Of a stretch of 22,565 nucleotides of DNA, positions 17,201 through 22,565 are shown one piece after another. The position numbers and the translations under genes are program-made. This DNA comes from GCA-2746235 sp049609225 (GTDB lineage Bacteria; Planctomycetota; UBA1135): NCBI GenBank assembly GCA_049609225.1, contig JBMYYH010000044.1, positions 1 to 22,565 of the forward strand, in the 5' to 3' direction. Below the pieces are notes generated by a model. That model had not been told where the DNA came from and did no database searches. It was given only the letters and a program-made list of their open reading frames with translations. Numbering within the stretch: position 1 is the first letter of the stretch; each line of letters opens with the position of its first letter.

Positions 17201-17380
17201 GTGAGCCACTCCGGCAAGGGCCTGCACCGCAATGGGGCACCCGTCTCCAACCCACAGTTCCTCTTTGCGGCCGGCACCAATGGCACCATCGACGTCATCC
17301 GCCTGGATACGGGGACTGCGGCCGTCCAGCCAATCCGCGCTCCAGGGGCCCAAATCCTCTGCCATTACTGGAGACAGTGA
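14237..17380 (+). CDS. Large exported Ig-like/beta-propeller protein, copy 1
   Basis: From the ATG at 14237 the product has 1047 residues. The upstream frame to a TTG at 14186 would start inside the promoter element. The N-terminus is a signal sequence with a lipobox-like FASC (C22), then a Ser/Gly-rich spacer and DPFATTASMQIVDVSNGFGR. Residues about 80-470 look like repeated Ig-like or SbsA-type beta modules, with AVRFSRSL, LVSGRAFING, TFVFVADSDQDLSTFETFPA and IRFRFDESCQPY. Residues about 690-1047 form a YVTN-like beta-propeller, with HFLYVLD-x6-IVVLNSNRMTVLDRI, DLAMAPDLNLMAITNHG and VVWQPDGEDILVL. The end is CHYWRQ. It is about two-thirds identical by eye to the next gene, without gaps of note. 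Its codon use is more relaxed: TCA at 14297, 14531, 16124 and 16517, TTA at 14855 and CTA at 15191. I see no clear terminator behind it. A surface or periplasmic structural or binding role is likely; the exact function is unknown. Confidence 0.8.
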   Translation: MRHTRSLMISSLSAGTFLFASCIGGSSSGSGSDQDPFATTASMQIVDVSNGFGRLLPHTVAVADPLTGLATSQVVEIRTMEELLDHPPTELNPVQPTVSWPQAAVDPANRPGNHYLAVRFSRSLMTNSVLDTSASGLASSGLSGSISLVAYDQETGLSVLVSGRAFINGQTPALNGQGLETWVRRDGSNQVAAANLAAAGEERRPGLGFPGTGSRADVSHGFPGAGNLVRPDTFVFVADSDQDLSTFETFPADVILRVEIQGNTTMEGDARVVGGVRSRDGKFLEQGGAVTSRVGADLDPPKVLLDGLGGQPVLYPPDLSSDRPCDQSIRFRFDESCQPYAIGPLPGLVPPALSNEFNVEFLPPVAPGSPPPGQTISVPYTVVPISPFDFTTYEVVPVVPFPGSDPFGAQAEATVTFFHQAAVDLAGNQDPSTTEQTATHFSIGSACSGLVNVPVAPGAIYIGANGGLDASGLYVIDLDGYGQGTGDPTFDATNTLFNVVYNQYGEAISGDIAKFRFNPNLQVPGLFPPLSADTTSLAGGSAGVFTLSKDSTLRSQLIGGDQVGQVLDMQLGHPLDIAFNNFDCRSGGRNLCASAALQRHPFSGAAQGNGISSAPHPNPPRLRLAPSCFSPLIQAEEPTAVSASRNALMVGGDAFGTNGGHGPTGLLTNNIQYQGSNFSGPAPTQAGCPTFVMRQQVGHFLYVLDGEGEEIVVLNSNRMTVLDRIPVSSPRDLAMAPDLNLMAITNHGPNTVSFLDTDPDSPTFHQIIKVTDLIDVVDNRTGDGPTEVVWQPDGEDILVLCERSGSLALISGADLRTRKVIPGLDAPKLLAVTDRGTNFAFSTGLYYAYIVSESGRMSIFESGPDGIQGIGFDDFVGAPSLDGRTGFPNPTAIMIDPNSAQHGVYVAYSENGQAMVDLLWLDNAPTGPRTLRNLPGTVVDPNRRSKEWKLQRHFSGSFTSGAILDLALDDLTNFGDTSQALSAGYGGAVSHSGKGLHRNGAPVSNPQFLFAAGTNGTIDVIRLDTGTAAVQPIRAPGAQILCHYWRQ

Positions 17381-17452
17381 AAGGCTCCGAGCGTTTCCGC
17401 ACACAACATGTGGAAAGTCACAGAAACCGACACTAGCCAGGCCGGAGAGGCT

Positions 17453-17468
17453 TTGGCATGATTGTTGC
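17453..17468 (+). promoter_or_regulatory. Sigma-54-like (-24/-12) promoter of propeller protein 2
   Basis: TTGGCATG, four bases (ATTG), TTGC is the same element as at 14186-14201, with the invariant GG and GC again 10 bases apart. The predicted transcription start is near 17480, 34 bases before the ATG. An alternative sigma-70 reading is TTGCCC at 17465-17470 with TACTCT at 17487-17492 (16-base spacer), a weaker match that has no counterpart in copy 1. Confidence 0.6.
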
Positions 17469-17476
17469 CCCTAGTC

Positions 17477-17500
17477 GGGCGCCGGGTACTCTCGGCACCC
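17477..17500 (+). other. Hairpin in the 5' leader of propeller protein 2
   Basis: GGGCGCCG at 17477-17484 pairs with CGGCACCC at 17493-17500. Seven of eight positions pair, with one C-A mismatch and an 8-base loop. It would lie at the very 5' end of the transcript expected from the sigma-54-like promoter. Such 5' stem-loops can lengthen mRNA life, as known for ompA. No T-tract follows, so it is not a terminator. Confidence 0.4.
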
Positions 17501-17513
17501 AGACCAAGAACCC

Positions 17514-20500
17514 ATGAGTCGTAGCCATCTTCTGAAGAACGCCATGGTGCTGGCAGGCCTTGCCGGTACCTTCTCTTGCTTCAATCTGAACCAAGGCGAC
17601 AGCCCCCTGGAAAGCGATCCCTTCGCCACCTCCGATACGATGAACATCGTCGAGGTGACCAACGGATTCGGGCGCTTGTTGCCATATGTGGTGCCGGTTG
17701 CAGATCCTATTACAGGTCTGCCGACGGCCCAACTGGTTGAGATCCGCAGCATCGATGATCTGCTCAACAACCCGCCTACGGTGTTGAACCCGATCAAGCC
17801 ACCGTCCTCGTGGCCAGAAACGTCGATCAACCCTGCGAACCAAACCGGTAACCACTTTGTGGCGGTCAAGTTCTCTCGTTCGATCCGTCGCGATTCGGTG
17901 CTGGATAAGACTGCTGCTGGTTTGGCAAACAATGGCCTGACGGGTGCCATCACAGTGGTCGCATACAACCAGACCACCGGCGAAAGCACTCCGGTTTCCG
18001 GCCGCGGATTCATCAACGGCAAGACCTACTTCGGCACTGGCCCAGACCTCGAAACTTGGGTACGCAAGTCCGGCAACAACGCCGTGACCGCCCGTACCGT
18101 GACTCGCAGCGGCACCGAGTTCCAGCCTGGCGTTGGCTTCCCTGGAACCGATGATGCGGATGGAGGCGTCGTCAGTGGTGCATTCGTGGGAGCTGGCTCG
18201 CTGATCAGCCCGAACACCTTCGTGTTCGTGGTCGACAGCGACAACAACCTTTCCACCTACGAGACCTTCCCAGCCGATCACGTCATCCGCGTGGTCATTA
18301 AGGGTGCGGAAGACGGAACCGGTAACGGCTCCATCGCAGGTGGTGTGCGCAGCCTCGATAACCGCTTCCTGGAGCAGGGTGGTGTGGCCACCTCGCAGGT
18401 CGGTTCCGATGCAACCACGCCTTCTGTCCTTATGGACGGCATCGGTGGCGATCCTGTCACCAGCCCTGAGAACCTCGCCGCCGACGTGCCTTGCGACCAG
18501 GAGATTCGCTTCAGCTACGACGAAGCTTGTCAGCCTTACTCGATTGGTCCACTTCCTGGCCTGGTTCCTCCAGCACTCTCCAACGAGTTCACCGTGGAGT
18601 TCCTGCCGCCCGTCTCGCCCGGTTCGCCACCTCCTGGACAGACCGTCCAGTTGCCGTACACCGTGTTGCCGGTCAGCCCGTTCAACTTCACCGAGTACAT
18701 CATCACGCCGGTGGTGAACTTCCCGGGTAGCGATCCCTTCGGTGCACAGGCGCAAGCCACCGTCACCTTCTTCGAGAACGCTGCATTCGACCTGGTGTTG
18801 AACAACGCCGCTTCCAGTACCGGAAGCACGCCGATCAACTTCTCGGTGGGTAGTCAGTGTCCTGGCCTGGTCAACGTGCCGGTCGCACCTGGCGCCATCA
18901 TCATGGCCTCGAACGGTGGTGGTATCACCGGTGGCCTTCGCGTCCTCGACCTCGATGGCTTCGGCCAAGGAACGGGTGACCCGACCTTCGATAACACCAA
19001 CCCGTTCTATAACGCCACCTTCAACGATGATGGCGATCCAGTCTCGGGCGACGTCACCAAGTTCCCGTTCAACCCGAACTTGGCTGTTGCAGGTGTGTTC
19101 CCGCCGCTGTCTGCGGACTCCACCTCGTTGGCTGGCGGTTCTCGTGGTGTCTTCACCCTGGCACAGGATTCCACTCTGCGCACGCAGTTGGTCACCTCGA
19201 ACGAAGTCGGCACCGTTGCTGATATGCTCCTCGGTCATCCGCTGGACATCGCCTTCAACAACTTCGAGTGTCTTTCCGGTGGTAAGAACCTGTGTGCAAG
19301 TGCTGCCTTCCAGGCTGGTCCACTCGGTGGTCCTGCGGAAGGTAACCCGATCAGCCACGCGCCACACCCGAACCCGCCGCGGATTCAGCTGGCTCCGTCC
19401 TGCTTCGCACCGCTCATCCAAACCGATGAGCCCACCCAAGGTACGGGTGGCGGCAACCGTCTGATCGTCGGTGGCGATGCCTTCGGCGCAATCGGTGGTA
19501 ACGGTCCTTCCGGTCTCCTGACCCAAGGCGCCAACTACGCAGGCTTCTTCGGTCCTGCTCCCACCCAGCCGACCTGCCCGAACTTCGTGCTGCGTCAGCA
19601 AGTGGGTCACTTCCTGTACGTGCTCGATTCCTCGAGTGAGCAGGTGGTGGTGTTGAACTCGAACCGCATGACGGTCATCGACCGCATCGCAGTCTCGAGC
19701 CCACGCGACTTGGCGATTGCTCCAGACCTCAATCTGTTGGCAGTGAGCAACAACGGTCCAAACACGGTGACCTTCATCGACACGGACCCGAACTCGCCGA
19801 CCTTCCACCAGATCATCAAAGTCACCGACCTGGTCGACACCATCAACAACCGTTCGGGTCAAGGCCCGACCGAGATCGTGTGGCAGCCTGATGGGGAAGA
19901 CATCCTCGTGATCTGCGAGCGCTCTGGCTCGATGGTGATCGTGGCCGGTGGTGGCCTCGAGACCCGCAAGATCATCCCTGGCGTGAACAACCCGAAGTTC
20001 CTCTCTGTGAGTGACCGCGGCAACGGTTTCGGCTTCAACACCGGCCTGTACTACGCCTATGTGATTTCCGCTTCCGGCGAGATGACCATCTTCGAATCTG
20101 GTCCTGACGGCATCCAGGGAATCGGTTACGACGACTTCGTCGGCGCACCGAGCCTCACGGGTCGTACTGGCTTCACCAACGCCAGTGCCATCATGATGGA
20201 CCCGAACAGTAACCAGCACGCCGTCTTCGTGGCCTACTCGGAGAACGGTGCCGGTGTGGTCGACCAGATCTGGCTCGACAACGCTCCTGCTGGTGCGCAG
20301 CTGCTGCGTATTCCTCCTTCCAGCGTGGTTGACCCCAACCGTCGTTCGAAGGAATGGAAGGTGCAGAAGCAGTTCCGCGATGTGTTCTCCTCCTCGGCCA
20401 TCATCGACCTCGCTGTCGACGACCTGACCAACATCGGTGGTACGGCCCAGGCCCTTGCCGCCAAGATTGGTGGCGTCGTGCCTCACTCCGGTAAGAGCTT

Positions 20501-20660
20501 CCACCGCGGTGGCCAGCCGGTCTCCACGCCGCAGTTCCTGTTCGCGGCGAACTCCAATGGTCTGGTCGACGTCATCGACCTGGTCACTGGAACCTCCGCG
20601 ATCAGCCGCCCGATCAAGGTGCCTGGCATCTCGGTCCTGGCTCACTACTGGCGTCAGTAG
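17514..20660 (+). CDS. Large exported Ig-like/beta-propeller protein, copy 2, strongly codon-optimised
   Basis: The 1048-residue product parallels copy 1. It has a signal sequence MSRSHLLKNAMVLAGLAGTF with a cysteine at the same position (C22), a DPFAT-x6-IVEVTNGFGR start, Ig-like modules in the first half, and a YVTN-like propeller from about residue 690. The propeller is marked by HFLYVLD, VVVLNSNRMTVIDRI, DLAIAPDLNLLAVSNNG and IVWQPDGEDILVICERSG; the protein ends in AHYWRQ. Eight cysteines of the mature protein are shared with copy 1. The lipobox is imperfect (TFSC), so lipidation is less certain than export. The gene contains no TTA, CTA or TCA codon and favours AAC, TTC, GGT and CGT, unlike copy 1 and its neighbours, which points to very high expression. 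It has its own sigma-54-like promoter and a strong terminator. It may be a major envelope or surface protein; this is inference. Confidence 0.82.
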   Translation: MSRSHLLKNAMVLAGLAGTFSCFNLNQGDSPLESDPFATSDTMNIVEVTNGFGRLLPYVVPVADPITGLPTAQLVEIRSIDDLLNNPPTVLNPIKPPSSWPETSINPANQTGNHFVAVKFSRSIRRDSVLDKTAAGLANNGLTGAITVVAYNQTTGESTPVSGRGFINGKTYFGTGPDLETWVRKSGNNAVTARTVTRSGTEFQPGVGFPGTDDADGGVVSGAFVGAGSLISPNTFVFVVDSDNNLSTYETFPADHVIRVVIKGAEDGTGNGSIAGGVRSLDNRFLEQGGVATSQVGSDATTPSVLMDGIGGDPVTSPENLAADVPCDQEIRFSYDEACQPYSIGPLPGLVPPALSNEFTVEFLPPVSPGSPPPGQTVQLPYTVLPVSPFNFTEYIITPVVNFPGSDPFGAQAQATVTFFENAAFDLVLNNAASSTGSTPINFSVGSQCPGLVNVPVAPGAIIMASNGGGITGGLRVLDLDGFGQGTGDPTFDNTNPFYNATFNDDGDPVSGDVTKFPFNPNLAVAGVFPPLSADSTSLAGGSRGVFTLAQDSTLRTQLVTSNEVGTVADMLLGHPLDIAFNNFECLSGGKNLCASAAFQAGPLGGPAEGNPISHAPHPNPPRIQLAPSCFAPLIQTDEPTQGTGGGNRLIVGGDAFGAIGGNGPSGLLTQGANYAGFFGPAPTQPTCPNFVLRQQVGHFLYVLDSSSEQVVVLNSNRMTVIDRIAVSSPRDLAIAPDLNLLAVSNNGPNTVTFIDTDPNSPTFHQIIKVTDLVDTINNRSGQGPTEIVWQPDGEDILVICERSGSMVIVAGGGLETRKIIPGVNNPKFLSVSDRGNGFGFNTGLYYAYVISASGEMTIFESGPDGIQGIGYDDFVGAPSLTGRTGFTNASAIMMDPNSNQHAVFVAYSENGAGVVDQIWLDNAPAGAQLLRIPPSSVVDPNRRSKEWKVQKQFRDVFSSSAIIDLAVDDLTNIGGTAQALAAKIGGVVPHSGKSFHRGGQPVSTPQFLFAANSNGLVDVIDLVTGTSAISRPIKVPGISVLAHYWRQ

Positions 20661-20686
20661 GCCTTTCACGGCTTTGCCGGCCTTCT

Positions 20687-20725
20687 ACACGGCCTCTTCC
20701 TTCGGGGAGAGGCCGTGTTCCTTTT
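20687..20725 (+). terminator. Rho-independent terminator with UUCG tetraloop
   Basis: A 14-base left arm at 20687-20700 pairs with 20705-20718 (one G-T wobble) around a TTCG loop closed by C-G, the very stable cUUCGg type. It is followed by TCCTTTT. It lies 26 bases after the stop of propeller protein 2 and closes that transcription unit before menG. Confidence 0.9.
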
Positions 20726-20734
20726 GACTGTGCC

Positions 20735-20763
20735 TTTACCCGCCCCTTGGGCGACGGGACAAT
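20735..20763 (+). promoter_or_regulatory. Possible sigma-70 promoter of the menG operon
   Basis: TTTACC at 20735-20740, a 17-base spacer and GACAAT at 20758-20763; each hexamer matches the consensus at 4 of 6 positions. Transcription would start near 20770, leaving almost no leader before the ATG at 20772. The match is weak and proposed mainly because a terminator directly upstream demands a new promoter. Confidence 0.3.
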
Positions 20764-20771
20764 AGCCCTCC

Positions 20772-21479
20772 ATGTCCGCCCCTCCCGGCCAGGAAATCCA
20801 AGCGATGTTCGGGGAAATCGCCCCGCGCTACGATTTCCTCAATCGTCTGCTGAGTTTCGGCATTGACCGTTTCTGGCGGAAGCGGACCATCCGCATGCTC
20901 GGGTTGCCGAATGGGGCTCCAGTCCTGGATCTCTGTTGCGGGACGGGGGACTTGGCTTTTGCCTTCGCCGATGCAGGTGCGGTGGTTACGGGTGCCGATT
21001 TCACCCACCCGATGCTGACGGTTGCGCAACAACGCAAGCCCAATCGCGAGCATCAACTGCCATGGGTTCAGGCCGATGCACAGGCCTTGCCGTTTACGGA
21101 TGGACACTATGAAGCGGTCAGCATTGCCTTCGGAATTCGCAATGTCGAGGATCCGCAGAAGGCCTTGGCGGAATGTCGTCGGGTGTTGCGGCCGGGGGGC
21201 AGCCTTGCGGTATTGGAGTTCTTCCCCATACCCAATCCGATCTGGCGCACGCTGTTCCGCTTCTACTTTCTACGCGTGTTGCCATTGCTCGCGCGGATCG
21301 TGCGCGCGGGACGCACCGGAGCCTATCGTTACTTGCCGGAAAGCGTGGATCAGTTTGCCACGCCGTCGCAGTTCAGCGGTTGGATGGAAGAAGCTGGCTT
21401 CATTGCGGTGGAGGATCATGCCTTGACCGGTGGCGTCGCACGTTTGTTGATCGGACGTGTCCCGGAGTCTGGAGTATGA
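20772..21479 (+). CDS. menG: Demethylmenaquinone/2-polyprenyl-benzoquinol methyltransferase (MenG/UbiE)
   Basis: The 235-residue protein is a full-length class I SAM-dependent methyltransferase of the UbiE/MenG family. It has the family entry motif MFGEIAPRYDFLNRLLSFGID-like at residues 12-32, motif I VLDLCCGTGDLAF, ALPFTDGHYEAVSIAFGIRN, and LAECRRVLRPGGSLAVLEF. The C-terminal part has YRYLPESVDQFATPSQFSGWM. It carries out the last C-methylation of menaquinone or the C-methylation in ubiquinone synthesis. I prefer menG because I see nothing pointing to ubiquinone, but sequence alone does not separate the two. Its stop overlaps the start of the CPBP protease gene by ATGA, and ubiX follows, making a quinone-related operon. 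Confidence 0.92.
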   Translation: MSAPPGQEIQAMFGEIAPRYDFLNRLLSFGIDRFWRKRTIRMLGLPNGAPVLDLCCGTGDLAFAFADAGAVVTGADFTHPMLTVAQQRKPNREHQLPWVQADAQALPFTDGHYEAVSIAFGIRNVEDPQKALAECRRVLRPGGSLAVLEFFPIPNPIWRTLFRFYFLRVLPLLARIVRAGRTGAYRYLPESVDQFATPSQFSGWMEEAGFIAVEDHALTGGVARLLIGRVPESGV

Positions 21480-22207
21480 GCCGCGATGAACTGAAGCGAC
21501 TGGGAGTTGCGCAACGCGACCCAGCCGTCACCCTGTTGGCCTTGGTGCCGCTGGCCTTGTTGCACCTAGGGTTACGCGCCGGCACGCAACTCGAAACCTT
21601 CTTCCTGGTCGAGTCGGCCCTCGATGGCATCGGACGCCTGGCGGAGATCGGTCTTTGGCTTGCACTCGTCGTTGGCCTGCTCTGGGCCATCGGACGCATC
21701 CGCCAACTCAAGCTTGCTTGGGCCGGTGCCGGTGCCATGATCCTGCTGGAAGGTTTGGTGTGGGCTCTAGTCCTTGGTCCTGGCCTGTCTTTCTTGACGC
21801 GCTGGTTACCGCTGGAAACGGCTCCTCTGATCCTGGGGATGCCGCTGCAGGAAACCGCCACAGTCTGGAACAAGCTGGCTATCGCCGCCGGTGCGGGTGT
21901 TTATGAAGAACTCCTGTTCCGAGGCCTCGGCCTTGGCGGCCTCGCCCTGTTACTGCGCACGTTGTTCCGACGGGTGGCAGCACCCCTCACCGCCGACCGT
22001 TTGTCCTTCCTCTTGGCGCTGCTTCTGTCCTCGGCCGCCTTCGCCCTGGCGCATGGTCTGCACGGACACACGGAAGCCTTCGAGGTGGATATCCTGACTT
22101 TCCGCATCCTGGCCGGCTTGGCCTTCGGCCTCTTGTACGCCTTCCGCGGCCTCGCCGTCGCCGCGTACTCCCACTTCGCCTACGACGCCCTCTACCTGCT
22201 CACCTGA
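21476..22207 (+). CDS. CPBP (CaaX-protease/Abi) family intramembrane metalloprotease
   Basis: The ATG at 21476 overlaps the menG stop as ATGA; longer frames upstream only read menG out of frame. The 243-residue protein has about six hydrophobic segments and the family's catalytic motifs: EELLFRG (E144, E145, R149), ALAHGLHGH with H193, and YSHFAYDAL with H233 and D237. These correspond to the glutamates and histidines that bind metal in Rce1-type proteases. Family members cleave prenylated peptides in eukaryotes and act in bacteriocin immunity or membrane-protein processing in bacteria; targets are mostly unknown. It sits between menG and ubiX, with its stop overlapping the ubiX ATG (TGATG), so it is made together with quinone enzymes. 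No bacteriocin gene is nearby. Confidence 0.88.
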   Translation: MSRDELKRLGVAQRDPAVTLLALVPLALLHLGLRAGTQLETFFLVESALDGIGRLAEIGLWLALVVGLLWAIGRIRQLKLAWAGAGAMILLEGLVWALVLGPGLSFLTRWLPLETAPLILGMPLQETATVWNKLAIAAGAGVYEELLFRGLGLGGLALLLRTLFRRVAAPLTADRLSFLLALLLSSAAFALAHGLHGHTEAFEVDILTFRILAGLAFGLLYAFRGLAVAAYSHFAYDALYLLT

Positions 22208-22565
22208 TGTCTGATTCGCCCCCGAAGCCTACCAAGGTCTTCCTCGGTGTCAGTGGTGCTAGTGGTGCCTGCTACGCCGTGCGTTGCCTGCAGATGCTGC
22301 ATGCCGCCGATGTCGAAGTCGATCTGGTCTACTCCGACGCCGCCCGCCGTGTCTTATTCGAGGAGATGGATCTGCGACTCGAAGAGGATCCTGCGATCCT
22401 GTTGCCACCTGGTAGTGATCTCAGCAAGGTTCACTTGTGGTCGCATCGGGATATCGGCGCGCCGCCGGCTTCCGGTACCGCCATCGGCGAACATGTGCTG
22501 TTGTTGCCATGCTCCCTCAGCACTCTCGGACGCATCGCCAACGGTTCCGCCGCCAACCTCATTGA
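22207..22565 (+). CDS. ubiX: Flavin prenyltransferase UbiX, 3'-truncated by window edge
   Basis: The ATG at 22207 overlaps the CPBP stop as TGATG. The 119 visible residues begin MSDSPPKPTKVFLGVSGASG, containing the FMN-binding GVSGASGA motif of the flavodoxin-like fold. They continue with VDLVYSDAARRVLFEE and end with LLLPCSLSTLGRIANGSAAN, the segment before the family's conserved LI-R motif. Full-length UbiX has about 190-200 residues, so roughly the last 75 lie beyond the window. UbiX makes prenylated FMN, the cofactor of UbiD decarboxylases in ubiquinone synthesis; a UbiX homologue also acts in the futalosine route to menaquinone. Beside menG, the latter is plausible here. A ubiD or ubiA homologue downstream would support this. 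Confidence 0.92.
   Translation, partial: MSDSPPKPTKVFLGVSGASGACYAVRCLQMLHAADVEVDLVYSDAARRVLFEEMDLRLEEDPAILLPPGSDLSKVHLWSHRDIGAPPASGTAIGEHVLLLPCSLSTLGRIANGSAANLI

Larger units (their letters stand above)
17381..17513 (+). other. Spacer between the two paralogues with leader of copy 2
   Basis: These 133 bases hold a CCGCACA heptamer at 17397-17403, the sigma-54-like element at 17453-17468 and a hairpin at 17477-17500. No intrinsic terminator with a T-tract follows copy 1, so read-through into copy 2 is possible. The ATG at 17514 has no strong Shine-Dalgarno sequence; the bases before it read AGACCAAGAACCC. Confidence 0.6.
14237..20660 (+). repeat. Tandem gene duplication, unit spacing 3277 bp
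   Basis: The genes at 14237 and 17514 align along their full length in the same orientation, with start-to-start distance 3277. Protein similarity is high throughout the mature part and low in the signal peptide and in the spacer between genes. Locally the DNA is almost identical: 34 of 35 bases match between 16520-16554 and 19797-19831. Confidence 0.9.

Noticed and set aside
17433..20669. A very long open frame on the minus strand opposite propeller protein 2 (1078 codons)
   Set aside because: It is codon-aligned with the sense gene, so it is open only because the sense gene avoids TTA, CTA and TCA. Its translation is rich in His, Arg, Asp and Val with no domain, and the sense product is clearly homologous to its neighbour.
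1..22565. tRNA or rRNA genes, CRISPR arrays, insertion sequences, attachment sites, riboswitches
   Set aside because: Looked for and not seen: nearly all the sequence is covered by confident coding genes, and the remaining gaps of up to 176 bases show no tRNA-like, repeat-spacer or transposon-end structure.

Overview
The window is GC-rich, gene-dense bacterial chromosome with no mobile element, tRNA, rRNA or CRISPR array that I can see. Several traits suggest a Planctomycetota-like or related environmental bacterium: a 3-keto-disaccharide hydrolase (DUF1080) gene beside a Gfo/Idh/MocA oxidoreductase, small exported LRR and SH3 proteins, very large cysteine-containing exported proteins, and TTG starts. 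The phylum is an inference from gene content only.

Layout. (1) 1-3028, plus strand: a sugar-catabolic operon with the 3' part of a DUF1080 hydrolase, a NupG-type MFS transporter and a Gfo/Idh/MocA dehydrogenase; the last two overlap by ATGA. (2) 3025-6230, minus strand: rmuC, then an LRR lipoprotein, an apparently exported methyltransferase-like protein and a small secreted protein with an internal repeat; the last three genes overlap by one to a few bases. (3) 6276-10697, plus strand: a PhoD-like phosphatase, an SH3-domain secreted protein and a CstA transporter with a TTG start. (4) 10682-14060, minus strand: ruvB, a spoIID-like gene and tgt, joined by stop/start overlaps. (5) 14237-20660, plus strand: two tandem paralogues of about 1047 residues each, with a signal peptide or lipobox, an Ig-like N-terminal half and a YVTN-like beta-propeller C-terminal half. 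(6) 20772-22565, plus strand: menG/ubiE, a CPBP membrane protease and the start of ubiX, a quinone-related operon that follows a strong terminator.

The most interesting part is region 5. Both paralogues are preceded, 36-46 bases before their ATG, by the same sigma-54-like element (TTGGCATG, four variable bases, TTGC), although the flanking DNA is unrelated. The second copy contains no TTA, CTA or TCA codon over its whole length, which is a sign of strong codon selection and probably of very high expression. It ends at a 14-bp UUCG-loop terminator. Together these suggest an abundant envelope protein pair under dedicated control; I do not recognise it as a characterised system.

No stretch longer than 300 bases lacks a gene. 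The largest gaps are 14061-14236, 17381-17513 and 20661-20771, and their contents are listed below.
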